Of a stretch of DNA of 63,430 bases, positions 54,448-63,430 are shown in pieces. The position numbers and the translations under genes are program-made. Where the stretch lies: assembly GCA_037139415.1 (NCBI GenBank), contig JBAXGN010000014.1:1-63430 (forward strand), given 5' to 3'. The notes under the pieces are model-generated. The model searched no databases. It saw nothing but the letters and a program-made list of their open reading frames with translations, and was not told where the DNA came from. Numbering within the stretch: position 1 is the stretch's first letter; each line of letters begins with the position of its first letter. Source of the DNA: Verrucomicrobiota bacterium (GTDB taxonomy: Bacteria > Verrucomicrobiota > Verrucomicrobiia > Limisphaerales > Fontisphaeraceae).

Positions 54448-55917
54448 TCACTGAACATAGCGGAAGCCGGAAGTCTTTCCACGCGGAGCAATATGCGCCG
54501 GCGCATTCTTATCCGTCACCAGTTCCCCCGCGATCCGGAGATTCTCGAAGGTGACATTCGAAATTGTTCCCGGCTCGCTGCCGTTGCCGTCAAACACGCT
54601 TGGGTGAAGGGGCAACTGGGCGCTCGTGATGTTCTTTAAGATCATTCCGTCCACGCATCCCCGCCCTTCCCGGTAGCTTGCGTGGCCCGGATCTTCCGCC
54701 GCAAGCTTGATGCGCACGCCAAAGAGTTGATAGGGCCTGCCTTCGTGCCGAATGTTCTCGATGACGATATTCTTATAAACGGTGCGATTATGCATATCCA
54801 TCAAGGCGACGGCATTCGCGTTTAGCCAATCATGCTTAGTGCGGGTTCGACCCATGTCGTTGCCTATGATGTCGAGCCCATCGGCGTGCTCCCCATCCAC
54901 ACTCTGCTTGACATTCCAGCCCATCTGGAGCGCGCTGCCGGCCGCCTGCAGCCAGACGACATTATTAATCGCTTTCATGCCCGATACGTGGAAGTGGATA
55001 TTGTCATCATTGACTTTGAGAAAACAGCCTTTGACCAAACTCCCGGCGCCGCCACCGATCCCGTCAGAACATCGGGTCCACGCAAGCAACTTCACATTCT
55101 CAGCGGTGAGTCGTCCCCCACAGAAGCATCCAGGGCCGGGAGAATCGGTAACGACGATTCCTTCGACGGAGAGATCGGTCGCGGGCTTTTGCGAGGAGGC
55201 ATCAATCATGAACTGGCCAAAGGTGCCCCGATTTTCCGTGATGCCGATGCCGGAGAGCACGCCCCGACCGCGAATGGTGACACCTTGTTTACCCTGCCTG
55301 GCAGTGGTCTGTAATCGGCCCTTTACGTAGGCCCCACCGGCCAGATAGACCGTTTGGCCATCCGCAACACTATGGGGCGTGGCCCCCAGATCCGTCACGC
55401 CTGGACCAAAGTAGATCACGTTCGGCGTGGATGCAGTAGGAGCGTTAGCCTCAGGCGGATTGGCAAAGATGAACAGTGGCTCGCGCGGCTGGCCATCCAA
55501 TTCCACGAAGAGATTGGCTGGTTTCGTGAGGGTGAAGGACACCGTATTGCCGACCACAGTGGCGCGAATCTGCTTCGCCAGCGGGCGCACAGTTGCGAGC
55601 TTAACGGCGTTCCCATTCCGAACGGTTATCAGCACAGTCACCGGACCGCTGAAAGAGAAGGAGGTCCAATGGTTGGCATCCGTCGTAAAAACATTCCATG
55701 GGTTGGGGCCTTGCCGGGTGCTTTTATAGACATACGAGGGATGACTCTGGCCAGCCTGGGAGACAGTCACCTCGTAAAGGTCGGAGCCATACTGGTGATT
55801 GGGCAGTGCGGGATACACGGTCACCTCTTGAGCCTGCAAATCATCCGGGCCAGCAAAGCTCAAGCATGCCGAGAACACCATTGAAACAAGCGATGAGATG
55901 CGATGGGTGGCAATCAT
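54448..55917 (-). CDS. Secreted right-handed beta-helix hydrolase, GH49 (dextranase)-like
   Basis: A 489-residue exported protein (leader within residues 1-30, near LQAQEVTV). An N-terminal beta-domain (about 30-160) precedes a beta-helix starting VADGQTVYLAGGAYVKGRL, as in GH49 dextranases and related enzymes. CSDGIGGGAGSLVKGCFLKV, then NDDNIHFH, then EHADGLDIIGNDMG place aspartates on one helix face where GH28/GH49 enzymes have catalytic acids. I name GH49 as the nearest family but the exact substrate is open. Its start overlaps the stop of the GH5-like gene by 4 bases (ATGA at 55914-55917), so the two enzymes are made together. Confidence 0.65.
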   Translation of the reverse strand: MIATHRISSLVSMVFSACLSFAGPDDLQAQEVTVYPALPNHQYGSDLYEVTVSQAGQSHPSYVYKSTRQGPNPWNVFTTDANHWTSFSFSGPVTVLITVRNGNAVKLATVRPLAKQIRATVVGNTVSFTLTKPANLFVELDGQPREPLFIFANPPEANAPTASTPNVIYFGPGVTDLGATPHSVADGQTVYLAGGAYVKGRLQTTARQGKQGVTIRGRGVLSGIGITENRGTFGQFMIDASSQKPATDLSVEGIVVTDSPGPGCFCGGRLTAENVKLLAWTRCSDGIGGGAGSLVKGCFLKVNDDNIHFHVSGMKAINNVVWLQAAGSALQMGWNVKQSVDGEHADGLDIIGNDMGRTRTKHDWLNANAVALMDMHNRTVYKNIVIENIRHEGRPYQLFGVRIKLAAEDPGHASYREGRGCVDGMILKNITSAQLPLHPSVFDGNGSEPGTISNVTFENLRIAGELVTDKNAPAHIAPRGKTSGFRYVQ

Positions 55918-57116
55918 GGATTGGAAGTCCGGGCGAGTTTCTCATTGTGGTCGCGCAGCAATTTGAGCTGCCAGGCGCGCCGGTTCGTGGCGGTGACGTT
56001 CCGGCTGGATTCCTGCGCCGACAAGTCAAACACCCAAACCGCTGCCAAGGGAACCTGCAAGCGGTCCAGTTTGGCGAGGAACGCGGTAAAATGAGTGCGT
56101 GCTTCGGGGGAGTCCGGGGCGAAATCACTGGGAAACTGAAACTCCCCGACAAAAAGCGGCTTCCCGAGTTTTCGAGAGTCAGCCACGATGGCATCCAAAC
56201 GTTCCATGGCATTTCTGCGCTGACCGGATTTGCCCAGGAGGTCGTTGTAGCAATGCACACTGATGAGATCCATCGGGTCGGGGGCGCACAACCCGAGCAT
56301 GAATTCGCGTTGCTCCGGGTTATCGCCGATGCCGAATTTGTGTTCCTTGTAGAAATGCCAGGCATTGGTGCGCGGGAAGTCGCTGCCGCTCTCGATGAGC
56401 CGGTGCGGGTCGTCCTGGCGCACGGCCTTGCCAAACTCGCGAAAGGCAACGCCAAGGTCCGTGTGGGTGGGATAGTCGCGGGCCGTGCGAGACGCAGGAG
56501 TCCCATCTCGAGGTGAGACCGCTGGCCGGTTGTGGGCCGGGAGGTATTCCAAAGCATTGGGCAGGTCAGTATCGCTATTGAACTCGTTGCCCATTTCCCA
56601 AGCCCAGATGGCTGGGGAGGTACGGTAGCGGCTGACGACTTCATGGGTGTACTGGCGCATGAAGGCATGGGTCTTACTATTCGGGTTGCCCCATTGATCA
56701 ATGGGCTCACCCACCAAATCGGGCACGCAGGCATGGAACCAGAACAGCGATGGGATGAGGCCAATATTATGCCGCTCAGCAGCGCGCACGACACCATCAA
56801 ACCGGCGAAAATACTCCGCGCGATTGGTCTGATAGAGCTGCATATTGCGCGGCCAGAAGCCAGTGCCGGCAAAGCGCACGAATGGAATACGGTTGGTGGC
56901 CAGGACACGGAAGCCTTCCTCATACGAGGTATTGGTCGTACTCTGCAAGGTGCGATAAAAGCAGTCGAAGAAATTGATGCCCACGCCGCGATAAGGTTTG
57001 CCTTCCAACAGCACGGTGCCGTTGGGACCCTGGGTAAGGCCAAGCGGCTTTTCGGCGCAGCACACGCTGAACACCGCCCAGCAAAAACCGATGGTGAAAC
57101 AGAATTTTGTTCGCAT
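55914..57116 (-). CDS. Secreted GH5-like (clan GH-A) beta-glycanase, mannanase type
   Basis: A 400-residue exported enzyme (signal peptide MRTKFCFTIGFCWAVFSVCC). The (beta/alpha)8 barrel begins PYRGVGINFFDCFYR; the acid/base is E178 in AWEMGNEFN and the nucleophile E325 in FVGEFQFP, both in the expected strands. WGNPNSKTHAFMRQYTHEVV and ISVHCYNDLLG are further clan features. This fits a GH5 endo-acting enzyme on mannan, glucan or a similar chain. It lies 60 bases after the TolB-like gene and overlaps the GH49-like gene, forming a three-gene transcript. Confidence 0.75.
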   Translation of the reverse strand: MRTKFCFTIGFCWAVFSVCCAEKPLGLTQGPNGTVLLEGKPYRGVGINFFDCFYRTLQSTTNTSYEEGFRVLATNRIPFVRFAGTGFWPRNMQLYQTNRAEYFRRFDGVVRAAERHNIGLIPSLFWFHACVPDLVGEPIDQWGNPNSKTHAFMRQYTHEVVSRYRTSPAIWAWEMGNEFNSDTDLPNALEYLPAHNRPAVSPRDGTPASRTARDYPTHTDLGVAFREFGKAVRQDDPHRLIESGSDFPRTNAWHFYKEHKFGIGDNPEQREFMLGLCAPDPMDLISVHCYNDLLGKSGQRRNAMERLDAIVADSRKLGKPLFVGEFQFPSDFAPDSPEARTHFTAFLAKLDRLQVPLAAVWVFDLSAQESSRNVTATNRRAWQLKLLRDHNEKLARTSNP

Positions 57117-57176
57117 ATAAAGCGATTGGCAAAGACTACTTCTTCGGCAGCATAAGGTTGGCCGGGCGCTGCGTGG

Positions 57177-58694
57177 TCACGGATACACCAACTGGTAGCT
57201 GACAAAGGCCACTTTCTTGCTGTCCGGCGACCAGGAAGGAACGTTGATGGTGCCCTGTCCGCCAAAGAGTTTGGTCAGCAGCCGAATCGGTCCGCCACCC
57301 GTTGGCATTATCCGCAACATCACGTCTTTGTTGGCGGGATGGGCGTTGGCCGCAACGTCCTTGTTAAAGCTAAGAAAGACAATCCACTTGCCATCCGGCG
57401 ATGGATGCGCGAACCAGTTGTGATATCCATCGGCAGCCACGGGCTCCTGCCCTGAGCCATCGGGTTTCATCCGCCAGATCTGCATCATGCCGTCGCGTTC
57501 GGAATTGAAGTAGATGTATTTGCCATCCGGGGAATACTCCGGGCCATCGTCCAAACCCGGATTGGTGGTCAAGCGCGTTTCCTCGCCACCTGCGGCAGGA
57601 ATGGTGTAAACATCATAGTTGCCATTCCGCTCGGCACAATAGGTCAGGGTTTTCCCATCCGGCGACCAGCCATGCCAATACGATGGCGCCAACGGCGTGA
57701 TCAGCCGGGCCACGCCTCCATCAATCGGCAATACATAAATCTGCGATTTATTCCCAGCCGTCCGCGAACTGACGGCCAACTGCGTGCCGTCGAAGGAAAT
57801 GCCATGGTCATTGTTGCAGTTTGTGGCCGCACCGGTGTCGAGCAATTGCGGTGTGCTGCCGGGCACGGGTGTGGTTTTCTTGTCACCAGTGACGGGCAGT
57901 TTATAGATCCGGCCCTTGCTGTTGAAGAGGAGATATTTTCCATCAGGCGACCAATTCGGCGCCTCAATAGGATCACGCGTGCGATAAACGACGGCGCGAT
58001 CCGTGGAAGCGATGGCGATGGTTTCCACTGTACACTCGCGAACGGGTGACGCATTGGCCGGTGCGGCCAGCGGCTCAATGGTTACATTGGAAAACAGCGC
58101 CGTTTCATTCGTGCTGTTGTCGTGTGAGCAAACGCCCAGGCCAACGTACAACGGCCCCGTGATCGGAATCGGCAAGTACCCCCCGGCAGGCTTCAATTCG
58201 CCGCCTTTTTCGGCCAGCCACATTGAGAAATAATTCCCCCGTTTTTCCAAGCGCAGGCGCGGGGGCGCGGAAATATCCGAGTGGATGGTATAGGTCCGGT
58301 CTCCGGCGACTTCCCGCCATTGCAGCGCGGCCAATCCGTCGCCATGCACCACCACATCCGCATAAGCGGCCTCCGGTGCGAGCGACTGACGGACCAGCAA
58401 GCACGCCTTGCGGTGGTTGTTGCCAGCAGTGCCCAGGATGCGGACATCCGCCGTGAGCCTGAAATCGCCCGCCATCTGTTTCCATACAAAATGAAACGCG
58501 TCGTTGGTACCCCACACATTGGCTCCGCCGCCAGTGATACGGTATTCGCCGGCTGCCGCATTAAAACTTGCGGAACCCGGCTTGGCGCAGTTGCCGATGT
58601 CCGCGTGGTCGGTGAAAACTCCAAGTTCGCCCGTCTGACCATGGGCGAACAATGCCCCAGTCAAGGTGACAAGAGCAACCAGTTGACGCTTCAT
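57177..58694 (-). CDS. Secreted TolB-like beta-propeller protein with N-terminal jelly-roll domain
   Basis: A 505-residue exported protein (signal peptide [19 protein letters not shown]). Residues about 25-190 look like a DUF1349/concanavalin-like domain ([48 protein letters not shown]). The rest is WD40/PD40 (TolB-type) repeats with the classic [33 protein letters not shown] and [16 protein letters not shown], closing at [13 protein letters not shown]. It has no catalytic motif and probably binds carbohydrate or protein. An upstream in-frame ATG at 58706 would also work. It starts the transcript that includes the GH5-like and GH49-like genes. Confidence 0.8.
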   Translation of the reverse strand: MKRQLVALVTLTGALFAHGQTGELGVFTDHADIGNCAKPGSASFNAAAGEYRITGGGANVWGTNDAFHFVWKQMAGDFRLTADVRILGTAGNNHRKACLLVRQSLAPEAAYADVVVHGDGLAALQWREVAGDRTYTIHSDISAPPRLRLEKRGNYFSMWLAEKGGELKPAGGYLPIPITGPLYVGLGVCSHDNSTNETALFSNVTIEPLAAPANASPVRECTVETIAIASTDRAVVYRTRDPIEAPNWSPDGKYLLFNSKGRIYKLPVTGDKKTTPVPGSTPQLLDTGAATNCNNDHGISFDGTQLAVSSRTAGNKSQIYVLPIDGGVARLITPLAPSYWHGWSPDGKTLTYCAERNGNYDVYTIPAAGGEETRLTTNPGLDDGPEYSPDGKYIYFNSERDGMMQIWRMKPDGSGQEPVAADGYHNWFAHPSPDGKWIVFLSFNKDVAANAHPANKDVMLRIMPTGGGPIRLLTKLFGGQGTINVPSWSPDSKKVAFVSYQLVYP

Positions 58695-58858
58695 TATTTT
58701 GATCATATACGGGCTGATATTAGTGACATGCTGGCGATCATTCAAATATTGATTTGCGACAAGATATTTCAGCGTTATGTCAGCAAGAAGAGTATGGGGT
58801 GCCGGATGCCCCCCGTTGTTAAAGCTTACGGGTTTTTCGCATTCGACCTTCAGGGTCA

Positions 58859-61105
58859 TTACTGGTTTCCCAAACTGCGGATCCACTCGGTCAGCAGGCG
58901 GACGGACGTCTCATCCACCACGGAGGAGGCCAGGGGCGGCATCTGGCGTTCCCCGCGCCGGGAGATGCGCGTGAGCAACTGCGAATGCTCGGGAGACCCG
59001 GGAACCACGATGCGGCTATCCGGGTCGCTGCCATGATCATTGAGGGGACCGTTAATAATTCCCGCCAACGACAGCGGCGTGGCCTGGCGCGCGTCCCAGA
59101 ACGTAGGGGCCGTGCCGCCGGGCTGATGGCAATAAGCACAATTGACCGCGACATACGCGTGAACCCGATCGGCCAAGCTGGCCTTTGTATCGCTGGCCGG
59201 GACCAGGCGGGGCAGGGATTGGACTTCTGGAATGGCATTGCTGAAATACCCGGCCTGGCTGAGCCGCCGCAACTGGTTGACGGTGTCGCCGGCCGGGCCG
59301 GTTTCCCGGTTCAACTGGGCGGTGTTAAAGCTGAGTGCATATCCGCCCAGCGGAGTGTGACAGGTTAAACACTCCAAGCGGCTGGGATATCGCCATACCT
59401 GGGTGCGACGCATTCCCCGATCCTGAATTTGGAGCGTTTCCTCCGCCCCCGCTTCGGGTACCAGCATGGCATTTTTCTGGGAGCGATCCCAACGGTAGGT
59501 GACGCCGTAAACGCCGTCGCGGTTGCGCACCAGAAACCGGGTTTCCAACCGGCGCCGGGAGGCGGGAACGCCGTTGGTCAGCTCCATTTCAAAGTGCTTG
59601 ATCCAGACCATCCCGGGTGGAAGCTTCCAATTTCCGGTCGGGTCAAAACCCATGGTCCGGGTGGTCTCTGGAAGGGAAAACCAGCGCTGCTTGATGGCGT
59701 GATCGGACCAAAAGGCGACGTTCGGTTCGTAGGGCACAATGCCCGGTTGCGGGGTAAGCAGGGACAGATCTTTAAAGGCCCCGGTATCCGCCAGCGTGGG
59801 CGGGAAGGGAGTGCCAGTGGGTTTCTCTTCGTAAACCAGCCGCTTAATTGTGTCGGCGCCGTGATCCGCCAGCAGTACATCGCCGTTGCGCGGATCCACC
59901 CCAAACGCGGCGACGTTCTTGTTGTCAGTCAGGTAGTCCTCAACGACGGTCTGACCGGGTTCGTAGCGCAGGGACCAAAGGTTGCCGGTCACATAGTCGC
60001 CAAAAACATACGCCCCTTTGAGTTGGGGAATCCGGTCGCCGCGATACACCACACCCCCGATCAAGGAGTTGCCCTGGTCCATTCCGCTCCCATGCGCATA
60101 TTCCCAAATGGGTGCGGAAAACTTGAAGCCGTCTGGTTCGCGGTGGGGTCCCAGGTGGTTCCCTTCCCGAAACGCCCAGCCATAATTGCCTCCCGAGGTC
60201 AGTAAATGCACGCTTTCCCACTTGTTTTGGCCCACATCGCCGCAGTACCAGCGCCCGCTGGGAGCGTCATAGGAAAAACGCCAGGGATTGCGCAGCCCCA
60301 CCGCCCAAAACTCGGTGCGCACGCGGATGGGATCCACCGGCAAACCGTTAAACCGGGTGGCGCCGACAAACGGGTTGTCCGGCGGGACGGCATAGTTGGT
60401 GCTGGCCGCCGGGTGCGGATTGGGTGGCAGGCTGCCGGGCCGCCGGTCCACGTCCAGTCGCAGCAGGCCTGAGAAAAAGTTCTTGTCAATGCGCTGGCTG
60501 TTTTCGAACTTGTCGTTGCCCGCCCCTTCATCCCCGAGCCCCACGTACAAATAACCGTCCGGACCAAAGTGCAGGTCACCGCCATTGTGATTGCGCGCCT
60601 GATCGTATTGGGTAAGGAGCGGCAGTTCCGAGGCCGGCAGCGCCCGGTTGGAATCGCCACGCGCGATCTCAAACCGGGACAGGCGATCATGCAACCCGGT
60701 CCCACCCCCGGTGGTGACGCTCGTGGTGTAGAAAACGTAGAAATAATGATTGCTGCGATATTGCGGGTGGAACGCCAGGCCGAGCAACCCTTGTTCGCCG
60801 CCATAAACGACGCGTTCCGAGATGTCCAAAAACAGGGTCCAGGTGGGCCGGGCCAGGTTTGTGATCACCGCGATGCGGCCGGCCTGTTCGACCACAAACA
60901 GCCGGTTGGTGTCACCCGGTGCGACCACCAGGCAAACCGGTTTGGCGAACTTCAAATCGCCAAAAGCTCGTTCCGTGCGGTAGCCGGTATGCGGCGGATT
61001 CAGTGGCATTTGCAACGTGGTATTGGCCACGCGTTGGAGCGGCGGCGCTCCCGCAGTCAGTGAGCACAGGCTGAACCATCCGATGAACAGGCAGAGATGC
61101 AACAT
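58859..61105 (-). CDS. PQQ-type soluble sugar dehydrogenase fused to SO2930-like diheme domain
   Basis: A 748-residue exported protein (leader [19 protein letters not shown]). Residues about 45-440 are a glucose/sorbosone dehydrogenase propeller, with [31 protein letters not shown] and [19 protein letters not shown], which in soluble GDH bind PQQ and calcium. The region from [13 protein letters not shown] and [20 protein letters not shown] to the end matches the SO2930-type diheme cytochrome family, with CLTCH and CAYCH as the two heme sites. This joins sugar oxidation to electron transfer in one polypeptide. An ATG 54 bases upstream gives a poorer leader. The next gene on the same strand, TolB-like, is 164 bases away. 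Confidence 0.85.
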   Translation of the reverse strand: MLHLCLFIGWFSLCSLTAGAPPLQRVANTTLQMPLNPPHTGYRTERAFGDLKFAKPVCLVVAPGDTNRLFVVEQAGRIAVITNLARPTWTLFLDISERVVYGGEQGLLGLAFHPQYRSNHYFYVFYTTSVTTGGGTGLHDRLSRFEIARGDSNRALPASELPLLTQYDQARNHNGGDLHFGPDGYLYVGLGDEGAGNDKFENSQRIDKNFFSGLLRLDVDRRPGSLPPNPHPAASTNYAVPPDNPFVGATRFNGLPVDPIRVRTEFWAVGLRNPWRFSYDAPSGRWYCGDVGQNKWESVHLLTSGGNYGWAFREGNHLGPHREPDGFKFSAPIWEYAHGSGMDQGNSLIGGVVYRGDRIPQLKGAYVFGDYVTGNLWSLRYEPGQTVVEDYLTDNKNVAAFGVDPRNGDVLLADHGADTIKRLVYEEKPTGTPFPPTLADTGAFKDLSLLTPQPGIVPYEPNVAFWSDHAIKQRWFSLPETTRTMGFDPTGNWKLPPGMVWIKHFEMELTNGVPASRRRLETRFLVRNRDGVYGVTYRWDRSQKNAMLVPEAGAEETLQIQDRGMRRTQVWRYPSRLECLTCHTPLGGYALSFNTAQLNRETGPAGDTVNQLRRLSQAGYFSNAIPEVQSLPRLVPASDTKASLADRVHAYVAVNCAYCHQPGGTAPTFWDARQATPLSLAGIINGPLNDHGSDPDSRIVVPGSPEHSQLLTRISRRGERQMPPLASSVVDETSVRLLTEWIRSLGNQ

Positions 61106-61562
61106 CGAGCCAAGGGTAGCATGGGAAAAAGCGGACGCAAAATCAAACCGGTCACACACGCTGCTGCGCCAATAATTGAGATGCGCAACCGTGTGGCGCG
61201 ACTCTCATCGAAGAGCGGCAGGCCATTGACCGGAGGCGGTGGAAAGTGCCAGCCGCCACAGCCGCTGCCATACTTTAAACGGGCAATGATGCAACATTTG
61301 TGAACGTATGGAAATTACCGGCGCGCTACAACTAAACAACCATGTGCCACTTGTTTTCCGTCCGAAAAAAGAATAAGCTGGATCGAACCGATGGAATGAA
61401 GCGAGTGCGCATGGAAAGTGAAAAAATAAATAACGGTCCCAGTGTCAACGGCGGTGTCGCCATAGGCACTTCCATGCACCTCCGCCTGCGCCTGGCTTTC
61501 GAGGTTCCCAGTCTTGCCGCGCTAGTTCTCCCCGTCTCATTGCCGAAACTAATTAAATAACC
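61106..61562. other. Divergent intergenic region, no supported gene
   Basis: About 455 bases between the divergent PQQ dehydrogenase and GH79-like genes. Promoters for both must lie here. I see no repeat, operator or terminator that stands out. Short open frames on the plus strand (for example 61342-61560) lack coding character. Confidence 0.5.
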
Positions 61563-63005
61563 ATGAAACACACCCTCATCCTCCTCACCGCGTTGCGGCT
61601 CGCGCCGCTGGCCGGGCTCCACGCCGCCGACGCGCCCGCTGCGCAAACGGCACTCGTCACCGTCCATCCGGAAAAGCCGGGGGTGAAGATCCCCGCGGAT
61701 TTCCTCGGGTTCAGTTGCGAGAAAAAGATTCTGTCCATCGAATGCTTTCATCCGGGGAATTCGGTGGTGCTAAATCTGTATCGGAACTTGGGTGGCGGGG
61801 TGCTCCGCATCGGCGCCAATGAAGTGGAGTCCACCTATTGGTCCCGTACCGGGACGAATCCGCCTTCGGGCATGAAGACCATCGGCTATAACCTGAAACC
61901 GGTTACCATCGGCCCGTTATCGGTGGACAATCTTTATGCGTTTGCGAAGCAAAGTGGCTGGCGCGTCATTCACGGTTTGAATTTCGGCGCCAACGACCCG
62001 GCCATGGCTGCCGATGAGGCCGCCTACGCGCTGCAGGTCGGCGGGCCGCTGGTGCTGGCCTTCGAGGTTGGCAACGAACCCAACCTGTATCATGAAGGTT
62101 CCACTCGGCCGCCAAACTATCGCTATCCCCAATATCGCGCAGAAATTGAGAACTATAATCGGGTCATTTTGGCAAGACTGCCCAAGGCACCGCTGGCCGG
62201 ACCAGCAACGACCTGGGCTTTCGGTTGGTATAAGGAATATCTGGGGGATTTTAAATCCCGCTTGGCGCTGGCCACCGCTCATACCTATGTACTATCGGCA
62301 AAGGAGGAAAATCCGCTGGCCCCCCGGTTCGCCACCGTCGAAAATCTGTTGAGCGCAAAAAGCGCGCAAAATACGGAGAAAAATTGGCTCCCGCAGCTCG
62401 AGGCGGCCAGTGCGGCGCACCTCCCGTTCCGCATTGGGGAATGCAACTCGGCCTCGGGTGGCGGCAAGCGCGGCGTCAGCGATGCCTTCGCCTCGGCGCT
62501 CTGGAGCACCGATTTCCTTTTTGACGTGGCCGAGCATGGCGGGGCGGGCGTTAATTTTCACGGCGGGTTTGGTTCCCGGCCTGGTTATTCGCCCTTCTGC
62601 TTTATCCGCAACCGTTATTCTGCAAACCCGATCTACTACAGCATGTTGCTGTTTCATCAGGCGGCCCGGGGCCAGGTGGTGCCGGTGGAATGCCAGACCC
62701 CGGCCAACCTCACCGCCCACGCCGTCCTGGGCGATGACCACAAGCTGCGCGTGGTGCTCATCAACAAGGACCTGACGAACTCAGTCGTTGCGACCATCAT
62801 GCCGGGTACACCGCGCACGAAAGCCGAAATGATTCGCCTGCGTGCGCCCTCGGTCACGTCCACAGAGGGTGTCACCCTGGCTGGCAGTGCGGTGGCCGAG
62901 GATGGAACGTGGAAGCCTCAACCGGGCACGCCGGTGCCGTGCGCGAATGGCAAATGCGAAGTGTCATTGCCCGCCGCGAGTGCGGCGCTGCTCACGCTTG
63001 AGTAG
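61563..63005 (+). CDS. Secreted GH79-like (clan GH-A) beta-glucuronidase/heparanase-family hydrolase
   Basis: A 480-residue exported enzyme (signal peptide to about residue 22, near LHAAD). The barrel contains LRIGANEVESTYWS, the acid/base E172 in FEVGNEPNLY, and the nucleophile E293 in FRIGECNSASGGG; the E-x-N-S-x-x-x-G-G pattern is characteristic of GH79. FRIGE is followed by SDAFASALWSTDFLFDVAEH and the GVNFHGG strand. The last 110 residues are the GH79 C-terminal beta-sandwich (LRVVLINKDLTNSVVATI). Members remove glucuronic acid from glycans such as heparan or arabinogalactan. Substrate here is inferred by family only. It is convergent with the partial gene at the right edge. Confidence 0.8.
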   Translation: MKHTLILLTALRLAPLAGLHAADAPAAQTALVTVHPEKPGVKIPADFLGFSCEKKILSIECFHPGNSVVLNLYRNLGGGVLRIGANEVESTYWSRTGTNPPSGMKTIGYNLKPVTIGPLSVDNLYAFAKQSGWRVIHGLNFGANDPAMAADEAAYALQVGGPLVLAFEVGNEPNLYHEGSTRPPNYRYPQYRAEIENYNRVILARLPKAPLAGPATTWAFGWYKEYLGDFKSRLALATAHTYVLSAKEENPLAPRFATVENLLSAKSAQNTEKNWLPQLEAASAAHLPFRIGECNSASGGGKRGVSDAFASALWSTDFLFDVAEHGGAGVNFHGGFGSRPGYSPFCFIRNRYSANPIYYSMLLFHQAARGQVVPVECQTPANLTAHAVLGDDHKLRVVLINKDLTNSVVATIMPGTPRTKAEMIRLRAPSVTSTEGVTLAGSAVAEDGTWKPQPGTPVPCANGKCEVSLPAASAALLTLE

Positions 63006-63008
63006 CTT

Positions 63009-63430
63009 TCACGGTTTTCTCAACGTGGTCGTGGTCCAATCGAACACCCAGGCGGCCGTGCCCGCCGTAAATTTCCATGAGGTTCCATGGCTCTCGAACT
63101 GAACGGGGACGGGCTGCGCCGCGCCGTCGGTCCAGTTGAAGGCCGTGGCACTGCGCCAATTGGGGGCGCGTTTCTGGAGCGTCAGGCAGAATTTCTCCGT
63201 CGTGCCGTCGCCGTGGCGCGCCTTGAAAAGGAAGGGGCCGCCGCCGGCCTGAACCTGCTCGGGCGTCAATGCCTGGACAAGCAGCAGCGCCTTGTCGCCC
63301 TTGACCAGCCAGGTTCCCTGCCCTTGCGGTGCTGCCTTGGCTGACGCCGCCTCGCAGTGGAACAGGAGCTTGTAGTTAGAGCCCGTCCCGAAGCAGAATA
63401 AGCAATAGCCACTGCGACGGTTGGGATTTT
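63009..63430 (-). CDS. C-terminal end of an unrecognised protein, cut by the window
   Basis: The minus frame is open from the right edge through about 139 codons to a TGA at 63009-63011. It reads as a beta-rich domain: GSNYKLLFHCEAASAKA, GTWLVKGDKALLLVQAL, then FNWTDGAAQPVPVQFESHGT and SWKFTAGTAAWVFDWTT. This looks like a C-terminal beta-sandwich, such as ends heparinase II/III-type lyases, but no diagnostic motif is seen. It is convergent with the GH79-like gene, 3 bases from its stop. The N-terminal part is outside the window. Confidence 0.6.
   Translation of the reverse strand, partial: NPNRRSGYCLFCFGTGSNYKLLFHCEAASAKAAPQGQGTWLVKGDKALLLVQALTPEQVQAGGGPFLFKARHGDGTTEKFCLTLQKRAPNWRSATAFNWTDGAAQPVPVQFESHGTSWKFTAGTAAWVFDWTTTTLRKP

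Noticed and set aside
55841-57265. Second minus-strand frame (474 codons) over the GH5-like gene
   Set aside because: It is rich in R, S, P and A with no domain. The other frame has both catalytic glutamates in GH5 context.
61342-61560. Small 72-residue gene before the GH79-like gene
   Set aside because: The predicted protein has no motif, and its start has no visible ribosome site. Kept as noncoding.

Overview
The window looks like a chromosomal segment of a Verrucomicrobiota (PVC-group) bacterium, probably a soil or freshwater polysaccharide degrader. This is inferred from gene content: a formylglycine sulfatase, a fucose symporter and GH95 fucosidase, very large secreted beta-strand-repeat proteins, a methyltransferase-like/PQQ/LamG protein of a type I know from planctomycetes and verrucomicrobia, and dispersed palindromic repeats. 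No rRNA, tRNA, CRISPR array, prophage or transposase was seen. A planctomycete or lentisphaerote origin cannot be excluded without a search.

Layout. 0-8.5 kb, all minus strand: lipoate ligase-family protein, Agl23-like GT-C membrane protein, CsgG-family lipoprotein, FucP-type symporter with a large internal insertion, a second GT-C-like membrane protein, and a methyltransferase with a degenerate Trm112-like tail. 8.9-15.6 kb: a G+C-rich secreted pectate-lyase-superfamily beta-helix protein, a periplasmic rhodanese, an orphan membrane sensor domain with a Cys4 tail, and a secreted protein with seven propeller-like repeats, closed by a clear terminator. 15.8-18.3 kb: GspB/GspA-like pair and a Tat-exported phosphoesterase. 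18.3-19.1 kb: a gene graveyard with a broken PAS-kinase leader and a 128-bp four-hairpin repeat. 19-24 kb: GH51-like hydrolase, SGNH-like protein, response regulator, sulfatase. 24.3-30.8 kb: an AT-richer stretch with a 14-kelch-repeat secreted protein, a truncated copy of its 5' end, and two unrelated upstream ORFs (one PD-(D/E)XK-like), each joined to a kelch start by the same 4-nt overlap. 30.9-37.1 kb: housekeeping genes (trpS, a tandem ModA-like binding protein, nadB-panC) and a Gfo/Idh/MocA oxidoreductase. 37.1-46.1 kb: the methyltransferase-like/PQQ/LamG protein, an HpnA-like epimerase, a Ste24-type protease and GH95 fucosidase. 46.5-54.1 kb: an unknown helical protein and a 2311-residue M6 metalloprotease with beta-strand repeats. 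54.4-63.4 kb: GH49-like and GH5-like hydrolases (overlapping), a TolB-like propeller protein, a PQQ sugar dehydrogenase fused to a diheme module, a GH79-like hydrolase, and the 3' end of one more gene.

How it fits together. Most of the window serves extracellular polysaccharide use: fucosidase plus fucose symporter, sulfatase, GH5/GH49/GH79/GH51-like and beta-helix enzymes, and periplasmic sugar oxidation. The genes are dispersed rather than forming a SusC/SusD locus. The most unusual material is the kelch/upstream-ORF locus, the Ig-InlB-C-terminal module shared by two otherwise unrelated secreted proteins, the tandem substrate-binding protein, and three kinds of dispersed repeat, one of which runs through a signal-peptide region. 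All G+C remarks are by eye, not computed.
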